The notes under the pieces: model-generated | The model's database searches: none | Told to the model about the DNA's origin: nothing | What the model saw: only the letters and a program-made list of their open reading frames with translations | Part shown: piece by piece, positions 46,421 through 57,900 of the stretch | Layout: every line of letters begins with the position of its first letter | Position numbering within the stretch: the stretch's first letter is position 1 | Position numbers and translations under genes: made by a program | From: Sipunculus nudus | Taxonomy: Eukaryota > Annelida > Sipuncula > Golfingiida > Sipunculidae | Direction: 5' to 3' | Assembly: GCA_026874595.1 (NCBI GenBank) | Contig: CM049309.1 | Span: 72,774,426 to 72,838,425, forward strand | DNA: 64,000 bases

Positions 46421-48230
46421 AACTGATAAGTTAATATATTGTGTTTTATACCATTATGGATAATTTTAGGTGTACAGCAGGGCTAAAAACGAGGAAGCTA
46501 GGGTCTGTTTCAATAACATCACACCATAAGAAGTCATACAGCAAGCTTAATTACCACAGTTGTGATGTGATAATGAATACTCAAGTGGCTCAAACATACC
46601 TCTGGACTTAAGCCATAATTATTTTGAGTAAATTTATATGAGCTCAGAAACTAGTTATTAAAATTAAATATATAATGACAAAATTGGCTGGAATGGTGGA
46701 TTGTATGAGGATTTATTGTTGTTTTTTTTTATATTTCCAGTGTTTTTTCAACCCCATCAATATCAAAAGCATGTCCAAATTATATTTAAAACTTTGGATC
46801 ATTTCTTGCGCAGAAGAATGGCCCCAAATAAAGATAAAATTCAATATACAGGTCTTAACTTATATTTTACAATCTTATCCCTATTACTCCCTTATTTTTT
46901 TCTTCTTTCACATAATATGACCAATACTCCAATCAATTTAATAGCAGTAAGTTCACTTGCTGTGGTTCCATCATTACACAATCTGCATGAACATCAAGGT
47001 TGTTCACAAGATCAAATGATGTTGTAACAGTTGGAATGGCCAATCATATGTTCTTATTCACTGGAAAAGCCAATCAGTAACTGGCATACATTATTTGCAT
47101 ATCAAGCATCTTCAACCTGCCAAATATGAACAACATTCCACTCCTATGTTATACTGTGCCTGTACAATATAAATGGTGGACTACACATATATAAATGACA
47201 GAAAATTTCTGCTTACAAAAAGTGGAGATGTTTAAGTGACATATTCATATATCAGCAAATAAATCTGTTTTATACCATGTCTTGTGAGCATATTATGAGG
47301 AAACAGGTAAATGCGTTCTGACTGGAAGAACCACAAACATGTTGTCATGAATATATGGCATCATTCTTCAATTTAAAACATATATGTTCACTGCAATAAA
47401 AAAAATCATTCAGAGCTGATACACAAGCACGTATTGACTCAAGATTTTAAAATGCATATTTGTATGCTCAATCATTATTTTGATTTTTCATTTCTCATGA
47501 CAAAGCCAGACTTCAGTGTTTTTTTAATCGAGGTATATCCATGTAAATGAAAGACTTAATGCACATGTTGATTTAATATACATGTCAACAGTATGGCAAG
47601 TGAAAGACAGATATTTTAAATAAATAGTGGAAGAAACTCAACAGCAATCTCATTTCACCACTTTCTCCACACTTGAGAAAAATACATACAGGTGATGCAG
47701 GTGTAAGCATTACCCGGTCTGTGAAAATATAGACTGGTATGAAATATATATTCTGGTCCTTGATGATATTAAACTTTAAATAATTAAGGCCACACCAAAC
47801 ATTTAATTATTCTGTAGATTCTGAATTTTAAAAAATGGAGAAAATGTGTATTTTTCTTTCTTTTGAAAAATCTACATATCATCATAATTCTACAAATTTT
47901 TGCCCAATTTGGAGGAAGCAAACAAAAATGTGACACAATTCTTGAAGTGGTGCACATGACCAACATGAAGTTTAATCCATTTCAGTGATGCTTTTATGGA
48001 TGGATAAATTGCATAACTAATGCATGTATGACTTGATGCTGATCCACAAAAAAAAAATTAGGATCCTTGAAAAATATGACAATATTTCCATGAAACAGTT
48101 TATTTGTTTGTGTGTCCTGAGATAATCCGATTGTTTTCTTTTGGGACCATTCTGAATTAATTCCAGCTTTGCATACACCACATTTTCTGGACCTTTCTAC
48201 TCTTGTAGATTGTTACGTGGTGACATAAAA
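46421..48230. other. Intergenic, no gene seen
   Basis: No supported exon. A 108-residue + strand frame at 46,701-47,027 is rich in F and L and matches nothing I recognise. Confidence 0.4.
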
Positions 48231-48239
48231 GCGGACCGA

Positions 48240-48350
48240 ACTGTCTCCCTAGTGAAGCTTGCTTTGCTAGCGAAGCAGTTGGAACGCCGGACTTGTACGC
48301 CACCGACCTGGGTTCGACTCCCGGATCGGCCCAGGATTTTCCCCTCAACA
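48240..48350 (+). mobile_element. tRNA-derived SINE head
   Basis: The RNA polymerase III A box TAGCGAAGCAGTTGG (48,268-48,282) and B box GGTTCGACTCC (48,311-48,321) are both near consensus, with tRNA-like spacing. The acceptor stem does not pair (3' GATCGGC has no partner) and no proper anticodon stem forms. It is therefore a SINE or decayed pseudogene and not a tRNA gene. The 3' body is not clearly bounded. Confidence 0.65.
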
Positions 48351-48689
48351 ATTTCTCTTCGTAACAAGATATTCTTCTTTCAATATCTTTATATTCATGG
48401 AAGCTTAATACTTCTGTTCTCTTCATGATATTATCAACATAAATTCACTTGAGGCACACATTAACCTTGATTTCAGTGCACATGGCGCCCAACATACAAG
48501 TTTACACATCCTTTAAATACACCTGCTTGATCTTTTTGCTCTATATTCATGGTCTTTGGTGGCACTTTAATAGTAACATTTTCTGAAAAATGTTATTCTT
48601 GTCTGCTCTTACCTGTATCTTGCTCTGCATGTATTATATTGATTTTAAAACTAAAAGATTCCCCACTACATCTTTAACCTTTCTTGTTC

Positions 48690-50010
48690 ATACTCTACTG
48701 TTCTGACCTCTTTTAACCTTCAATGGTGATACATATTCCAACAGGAGCAATCTTTGCTGTCTGCTATGTTATCTTGCTCTAAACATATAATTTAACTGCT
48801 CAACTTTGATAATACTTGTTCATGCTCAAATGCTCTGATCTGCTTTTGACCTTCAGTGGTGATTAACATGATTCCTACATCAGCTATCTTTGTTGTCTGC
48901 AATAATATCTTGCTCTAAACATTTAATTTAACTGCCCAATTTGGATAATCCTTGTTCATGCTCGACTGTTCTGACCTGCTTTTGACCTTCAAGGGTGATT
49001 TTACATTCCTATATGAGCTATCATTGCTGTCTGCAGAGATATCCTGCTCTAAACATTTAATTAAACTGTCCCACTTTGATAATCCTTGTTCATGCTCGAC
49101 TGCACTGACCTGCTTTTGACCTCCATTGATTTACATTCCTACATGAGCTACTTGTGCTGTCTGCAGTGATATCCTGCTTTAAACATTTAATTTAACTGTC
49201 CCACTTTGACAATCCTTGTTCATGCTTGACTGCTCTGACCTACTTTTGACCTTCAATGATTTACATTCCTTCATGAGCTACTTGTGCTGTCTGCAGTGAT
49301 ATCCTGCTTTAAACATTTAATTTAACTGTCCCACTTTGACAATCCTTGTTCATGCTTGACTGCTCTGACCTACTTTTGACCTTCAATGATTTACATTCCT
49401 ACATGAGCTACTTGTGCTGTCTGCAGTGATATCCTGCTTTAAACATTTAATTTAACTGTCCCACTTTGACAATCCTTGTTCATGCTTGACTGCTCTGACC
49501 TACTTTTGACCTTCAATGATTTACATTCCTACATGAGCTACTTGTGCTGTCTGCAGTGATATCCTGCTTTAAACATTTAATTTAACTGTCCCACTTTGAC
49601 AATCCTTGTTCATGCTTGACTGCTCTGACCTACTTTTGACCTTCAATGATTTACATTCCTACATGAGCTACTTGTGCTGTCTGCAGTGATATCCTGCTTT
49701 AAACATTTAATTTAACTGTCCCACTTTGACAATCCTTGTTCATGCTTGACTGCTCTGACCTACTTTTGACCTTCAATGATTTACATTCCTACATGAGCTA
49801 CTTGTGCTGTCTGCAATGGTCCAAACATTTAATTTAACTGTCCCACTTTTTCAATCCTTGTTCATGCTTGACTGCTCTGACCTGCTTTTGACCTTCAATG
49901 ATTTACATTCCTACATGAGCTACTTGTGCTGTCTGCAATGGTATCCTGCTCAAAATATATAATTATACTGCTCCACTTTGCACATCTTTCTTGTTCATGT
50001 TCTCAGCTGA
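48690..50010. repeat. 130-bp satellite-like tandem array, ten units
   Basis: The anchor TGCTCTGACC and its variants falls at 48,699, 48,831, 48,967, 49,101, 49,231, 49,361, 49,491, 49,621, 49,751 and 49,873. From 49,101 to 49,751 the step is exactly 130 bp and the central copies are nearly identical, while the outer copies are diverged. This is the usual pattern of unequal exchange. Confidence 0.93.
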
Positions 50011-51776
50011 TTTACCCTCCTCCATTTCCTCTGTCACTGTTTTTGACAATATCCTGCTCTATATATAAAAATGAACTGCTCTACATCCATAATTCTGCCT
50101 GCTCATTGTGATATCTGTTCATCCTGTATAATCATGGATACAATATTGTCTCCATGACTGTTAATAATATCTCCTGGTCTGCCGGTATGTCTGACTACTC
50201 AGTATCTCCTGAGTCACTGGTGACTACTACTTATAAAATTTGTTCCACCTGCATCACCTAAATCCAGGCAAACCCTGGGGGTACACTCAGACTGGAAGAG
50301 ATCATTTTTTTTATAGTGTTTCTGTATTTTTAGATCGCTTCCTTGATTTGGACACCCATTGGTGACATCTGTTGGCCACGGCTTACACTAGGTGTTCAGG
50401 CCTGTCATATTGACAAAGATTGATCATAATTACTGTTATGTCTACATTAGTTTGTATCCTGTATTACTTCGTACACCTTAATTTCACCAGAAAGATATTT
50501 TCTAACTAGTTTGAATTAATTGGTACCTGCAAATTCTGGCATGATTTTAAAGGATTCTCTGTGATGGCATCTTGCCTGACAGGACTGCTGAAAATGTGCA
50601 CCACCAATGTTTTGTTTTATATAGCTCTAACAATAAAAGTAAAAATCTTATCCATAAAAGTTAGGTTCCTGTCAGAGTCGCTAGCATGTATATTGATTCA
50701 TTAAAAAATCCCACAAAGGTGGTTTACTGAACCAGCACACAACAGATGACCATTACAAGTTATGCAAACGCTCTTGGAAAAGGTCCTCTATACACAAATC
50801 TGGCCTGAGAGAGAGGTGTAGATGACAATATACCAAAACCTAGATGCTCCAAAATGACATGATGACCACATCACTGGCAGCAGTTAAGATGAATACTGGA
50901 GTAGGTTAACATGTAAAATAGTCTATTTCTCCAAAAATTACACAAACTAGGTATAACTGTAACCCTCCCTGTTAAATTCAACTTACCATACAAGTTGCAG
51001 AATATTACAGATATTGAAAACCTTCATAAAAATATGACTTTATACTCTGTTCAAGGAAAAACATTTTACTTTTTTTTTTTTTTCAACTGAGGCCACACAA
51101 AAACAATTACTTGTTCTACACAATTGCTGCTTCCATTTTTTTATGTGGATTTTCTTTGCAAATAAAGAACAGGTCCTCAGTAATGTTGAAAATTTGAAAA
51201 CTTCTCTTGATTCCTTAAAACAATTCTTAAAAGGAACATGGCCTAATTTTGGTGTTGACTATATACAACATTTCAAGAACTGAAGCAAATATCTAATTTT
51301 TTTTGCATACTCGCTAAACAAAAAATAAGTCTTGACTGATAATTGAGTTTTTTTTAATTTGCTTGCATATTTTTGTTGTCCTCAGAGTCTGTAGAACAAT
51401 TAATCTTTTTGATGTTGCCTAAGATATGTTAAACTTAAAATTAAATCCTAATTTATATACAGTAAAAGAAATTGTATCACTACTTGACATCTGGTCCATG
51501 CTTGAAAACACTCTGTATCCATGTAGGACTAACTTGACTAACAATTTTTTCATACTCATTGAGGCTTAACTCTGGCCAGATGACTAATTCACAGTGATCA
51601 TATTAAACACCTCAGTGCAAAACATCATGAAAGTGCATTTGTAGTCTGCAGTCAAACTCTGACAATGCACACAGTGTGCGAGTGTGTGTGTCAGTAATTA
51701 AATTTGATAGACTCTGTAAGTTCAATCAAATTGCATTGCTGTTTGCAGGAAAGGGAAGAAAATAATGTCTGCACCA
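50011..51776 (-). other. Probable PDE7 3' UTR and flank
   Basis: Follows the PDE7 stop codon on the - strand. No coding signal and no clear AATAAA on that strand before the satellite array. A UTR that runs into the array, or a variant poly(A) signal, is possible. Confidence 0.35.
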
Positions 51777-51907
51777 TCAGGAGCCATTACCGCTTCCGGA
51801 GTCAGACAATAAACACGTGGAACTGTCGGATTTCTGTGTGCTCAAGTTTTGCATGTGACAGATCCATGGCACTGCTGAATATGGGTCCTGGTATTGGTAA
51901 GATTCTC
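51777..51907 (-). CDS. PDE7: PDE7 last coding exon
   Basis: Acceptor TTTTCTTTCCAG. Two bases complete the Gly codon of the previous exon, then 42 residues ([20 protein letters not shown]...) and TGA at 51,779-51,777. I accept it because the previous exon ends in a good donor and the phase fits. No homology supports it, so readthrough to the TAA at 52,619-52,617 remains an alternative end. Confidence 0.65.
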
Positions 51908-54900
51908 CTGGAAAGAAAACAAAATAAGCTTATCAGTCATCCCATAAATACCATCTCATTATTTAAATATCATTTGAGTTTAATTTAAGGTCATCTAGAC
52001 CAGCATAATGTCAGGCTGTCAGGCACACACTTATAAAAAAGTCGGACAAAAGTAAGACTTAAACTACACACATAAAAAAAATTTATGATGAGAATAATTT
52101 CACAGCAATTCAACACATTTTTAAATTGAATGTCATGAAAAAAAACAAATGAGCTGGAAAAATGTAAGAAAAAAAGGTATTTTAAAGAAAATTAGGAAAA
52201 ATATGACTCAGACCAAAAGATTATAAAAAGGTATTATCATTTGACAGGCAATGTCACAGGAAATCTTAGGAATTTGCAGACAATCATCAGAGGTGGTCAC
52301 AGAACACTGCAATAAATTGCAGACAATGATTATATTTTATGAACAGCTTTCATGTTCCAGTGTCATACCTTGGTGCCAAACACTCAAGTTACAGACAATC
52401 AAAAGGAATTAATCAGGTCATGTGAATTCCTGAAAATGGTTAAGACTGTCAGAGAAAATCATAGCATATGGCAATGTAGAATCACATCTTGAGAGGCCTG
52501 GTTTTTTTTTTAAATGAAGATTACATGCACATTTAAATAGTGAAATTTGTAACCTTGGTTATAACATTTTCCCTACAATCTGTAGGTGTTATTTCAAAAC
52601 TGGAGTAAAGCAGGGTTTAATTTTTACCTGAGAAAGACCGTCTGCCCTTGGGGCCTCCAAGCATTGAGTGCGTAGATTCATACTCCAAAGAGAGGCTCCG
52701 TGGGCGGTCATATAAAGTGGATGGGAAGTAATCCTTATTAGTGTAACACATGGTATAACTCTCCTCGGGGCCTGCCAGTCTCTCGTCACTGCTACTGATA
52801 GGAGGCAGCCTCTTTGCTGCCCTTATTAATGTTTGGGATAAAGCACTGTCTCCACTCCCTCGTCGTCGTCCGTACAGGGATTCATACAGCTGTCCGTACT
52901 GTCTCATACGTGCTAAGCTCCAAGCTCCAGGCAACCTATGGAATAATGTCACGTCTTTCTTGGGTTCTTTTTTACTGATGAGCTCGGATGCTGGAAGAGT
53001 TCTGGGTATTGATGCTTGAGCAACAGTATTGAATTGCCCCTGGCCGTTTTGAGCAGATTCATCCCCTGAGTGAGTGCACGTATCCGACAGCTCAACTGTA
53101 TTAGAACTCTGCATGAGGGATGTATTTTCAGTTGCCCCCAAGAGTTCCTCTTTGGAGTATATCCTACTGCCGTTAGCAGGAGACGTGCCCTCTACTAACG
53201 ACATTAATTTATCCCGTAGCTGATTTAGGGACACTGAGTGGAGTATGTTTGATGTCGGCAATGAGTGCCTCCTGGTGGAGGACTCTGTAACTAAATGCTC
53301 GACTGGTTCTTTTTGTGTGGAAGCCACCTTTTCTTTGGTTTCTTGTAAAACAGGAAACGGCAGACTATGCCGCCTGCCTATGAATAAAGCTATGTCCACA
53401 TTTTCCGATAAGGATGCCTTTTCTAAGTGACCTTCGATAATTATATCTCCCGAACCAGTGTCCTCCATGTGAATAAGTGCAGTCTCTGTTACACACAGTC
53501 TTGCACCACCCCCACCACCATCCTCACTGGAATTATCCCTCTCTGACGATAAACATTCAGAGTCGAGTTCTTTTTCTGTTAGAGCCTCAGCATTTGTGGC
53601 ACCCCTCCCGTTTGAAGCTTTGAGGTTATTTATTATCTGCTCCCAGCTGCTCTTGTTGGCCTGAATGTTGTTTAACATGATTTGACTGAGCATTGTTGGG
53701 TTAAACTTTTGCCATTCCGAGAACAATGGTAGCACCACATGTTGCATGAAGCCTGAAAAAGAACCAAATTTCAATCAACCAATTTTTTAATACTGTACAT
53801 AATTAACACTCCTTGTTTTACCATAAATAAGTATCATTTTTATTACTGGTGCCAGCTAAGGAATTGGAATTTGGTATAAACTTATGAAAATATTTTTAAA
53901 ACTTCTGAAAATATATTGTTAAATAAACTGTTGAAACATATATATCTGCATGTAAGCCTTTGTGACCTTTACCTTCCCAACATAGACTATAAGGCAGTGA
54001 CATCTGTTGCTCAGAACACTAACAGTTATTCCTTTCTTGCCTTGGGCTGCCACCTTTTGCTAGTATAATTAACTAAAATGACCTAGAAACTAAGCAGGAA
54101 TATTGGGCCCCTGCCCTTTTGCAAAAATATTTAACCATGGCATGTACACAAAAAAGCCTTCCTCTGAAATGGTGACCCAACAGTCACCCACTGTCTAGTT
54201 TTTATTATTAACATGGACGAATGCTGCTGCTATGAGGTACAACTCTGAAAACCTCAATCACCACATTTAATTCATCAGAAGAACATGCTTTAATCATAAC
54301 AGGAATAAGCTTTTCTTAAGAAACTGGTTCATTTCATCCAGTTTTAGCATTTTCTTTTAATATGACATGGTCTATAAAAATTATACAAAAAATTATATTT
54401 CAAAATTAAAATTTCAGTTACACTAAAAAAAACATGAAACGAACATAATGAAAATAAACACAATGTCAGTATTTCAGTTACCTAAATTATAAATAACTAA
54501 CAACTTAAATGTACTATAGTCCGTCTCACCACCTGCTGTCTACTTGTTTATTGTTGATGATTTTCTTAAAATTTATATTTTTCAATATTTTCAAAGAAAA
54601 CAACAAATGGAAGTGGCAACCTAATATGGCAATTAAATATTTGACTGTAAATTCCCCGTTTATGTTTCACAACATTTTAGTCTCTTCACTATGATCTGGC
54701 AGATATGATGTGTCCCTCCATAAGTAGCCATCTTTGTTTTAGCTTGTTATATTTTTTAGAGTGTTTACATGAGATCATCCAATCAGCAGCTGTCAGTTGA
54801 GGCTGTTTTAGCATGTGACCACATGACCTTGACCGCCATAAATGGGTCTGATATGTACTGATTTCTCATATTTTAAAATACTTCTTTTTCTTAAATAAGG

Positions 54901-57900
54901 TGTAAGGTAGGTATTTATTTACCTTGTTGAAAATTAGGTCCTTTAATCCTCTACTCCCAACTATAATTGTTTCCCTTAAAATGTAACTAATAAAATTTTC
55001 ATAGCAAAAAACAAGTGGACATGAGGGAATGAATAGGACTATAGCATGATAAGGTATGATGCCCTGTGTATCCCTCCACTCTCACCACTACTTACCAACT
55101 TGAATCTTGGCCACAGTTGTAGTATACCTATCACACTGAGGAGAAAGTGGAAGCTGTAACTGCCTTTCAAAATCCCCTGCAACAAAAAATTTAAAGTTAA
55201 GCCTCACCAAGAAATCAAATTGTAGTACTGCTAATAGGCCTCACTGCTAAAAATAATTTTCTTGATAATATAAATTTTTTATAAAACAAATTTTTCTGTG
55301 TACAAGAAACCTTTATATTTTTTTCTTGATTTAAAGGCATGTGTATGGAAATATATCTTAATTTTCCTAAACAAGATGTATATATTAATTCTCATAAATA
55401 ATTTTCTTCTTGTCTATCGTCAATTAAATATTACTTGTCATAAGATATTTTTTTCTGGAAGCAGCTGATTTTTCTTATCATATGAATACATTTTTTTACC
55501 TTAAAAGTTTCCCTTAAAAATTTTTTAGCTGGGTGTGAAATAGAAGGTACACACCTGCACATTTGCATGTTCATTTTCTTTTGTACAGGCAGAAATCATA
55601 CTTAGGGTGCATTCCGTACACATTATAAACCAATGAAAAAAATGTTGATGCAGTATCTTATTTTTTTACTATTCATCAACATCACAATCATAAATTAGCA
55701 TTTCTATTCTTTGAGCAACAAAAACTCCTAGACAAATTTTCTCACTAGTATTACATGGTGCATGTAGAAATCTTTAGGTGCATGTTGGTTTTGTTTTTAG
55801 GGTGCACCTGGAGCATGTATATTTTTAAGACTAATTCATACCCTCTTTCTTGCCTAACAACTTCTTTCCTTAGTAGTAAGAAAATTATTTTTAGGCTGTC
55901 GGGAATAACTGCTCAACTGTTCTGTTTACTTGTGAAAGAGCAAACCGTCCTCAGGAATGTTGCTAACTAGTGCTCCTTTAAGTCAATAATTGACCATTTA
56001 TCAATCATGAAGGTATCATTGAAAATCTATTGTGTTGTCTGTTGTCTGCATTATTTCAATGTCTGAATCACAGTTGTGACTTTCAACTTTTAATTTTCAT
56101 GGAGCCTCAGTCAGAAGAATATGTGAACATTCTCAGGAAAATTCTTGAAAACTAATGTGTTCAAAGATACATATATAACAAAATATTAATTAAACTTTCA
56201 CCGGGCAATTTATGATCAACTGATGAAAATAAAATACTTAATAATATTTAAACAAAAACCCCAGTTTCCTCCCACTGTTACATTGTTAAAAGTAAAATTC
56301 TAAGTTGGGCCATGATTAATATTAGAATATTTATCCAAAGTTGGCAATAAAATGTATAACAATGAAAAATAACTTTTTTCTTTTAATGTTTATTTTAGCA
56401 TGTTATATATGATAGGTGAAAGGAGCCATGTGACCTGTTGTTACATATGATAGTGAAAGGAGCCATGTGACCTGTATGAAGTTCTTATGAAAGATAATGG
56501 TAAAGTTATAAATTCTTGAGTTTTCAAGTCACTGACACTCAGTCACTAAAACATATATACATACAGATAAGAAAATGTCAACACTCTAAATTGCTGACAA
56601 TCTTAATCAATAAGCACATTTATTGTACACTTCTTATTTAAACTTCAATGAAATAAAGCATACAGTTACATTTCAAAGACCTTTATGAATCTCATCTAAT
56701 GTATTTATAGGGAATATAAGAAACTTAACTGATACAAAAGAATTTAAAGAACTTCAAAGGTGTGAAATTTATGTTTCATATGCAATAAATTTTCAAGTTT
56801 TTGAGCATGAGAAGAAACTATAAAGTTGTAATCTTTAGAACTGATTATACTGATACTGGTAATGAATACTGGCTCTGGGATTCCCTTACAAAAGACTGAA
56901 ACCAGATACACCCATTAGCTGACTGATCTGATAAGCCAACAGACTTTAAGTCAATTGAGTATGAAATTACTACTGATGACATTTTAAAGAACCGTAACTA
57001 TGAGGTTAATGTGAATTATATTTTATGAGCCTGAGTCTGTTTTTACAATGTGACCTGTTCCTTTTCAATACTCAGGCATATCAAATAACACATCTTCATG
57101 ACACACATATAACCCAAACTATTTGGTTTCAGAATTAGTTCATGCATCACACAATAGGGGGCACTACTTAAGAGGAAACCCAAGATGCACAGAAAGGTGT
57201 AAATGGCAGTCAACTTGAAAACACTCAAGAAGATATGAAAGGAAATAATGATGCTAACTAAATTAACTTTGCAGATGTGTCACTTTTTCAGAGCATAATA
57301 AATCCTATTATTAAGTCAGTATCAACTGGCTTTAAACATTGTGCACAACATGAGGCCTGCACTATTTGTTTTTTCTTTCATTGCTTTCAAATTTTATTTC
57401 TCAACAGATTTCAAAATTAAAAGTGACTTTCAACAGAGCTTTTCCACAAAAGTTTGTTGGCATTCCTTGTCAGAGGAAGCTCCTTATATGGGGTAACAAA
57501 GCTGTGAATTACATCTTAAGTTTTAATTTCACTATTTTTGTACTTCCTGCGAGACATAAGACTACTTGATGGATACATCAAAACATTGTTCATATGATTG
57601 TGCATATGGTCATTGTGAGGAAACTTTACCTTAGGATTCAACATGTTTTGGGAAAAAACAGTTTTCTAAGATTTCATGAAACTATTTTTTTACTGACAAT
57701 CTCTAATGTGGTGTTCTCCTTATCATTTTGATTTCCAATTGCACTATTGATGTATTCGAAACAAAAAAGGAATGGAATGAATTTACTTTCATGGCATTGG
57801 CAGGGATTATAAAGTGATGAACTGACTCATTATAAAGTGATGAATTGACTCATTATAAAGGAAGAAACTGACTCATTATAAAGTGATGAATTGACTCATT

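Noticed and set aside
46701-47027. 108-residue + strand frame rich in F and L
   Set aside because: AT-rich composition explains it. There is no recognisable domain and no splice context.
48262-48335. Functional tRNA gene
   Set aside because: A and B boxes are good, but the acceptor and anticodon stems do not pair.
52617-52628. PDE7 stop at the TAA just after residue SFSG
   Set aside because: A strong donor (CAG|GTAAAA) precedes it, and an in-phase acceptor at 51,908 leads to an open exon. Readthrough remains a lesser alternative.
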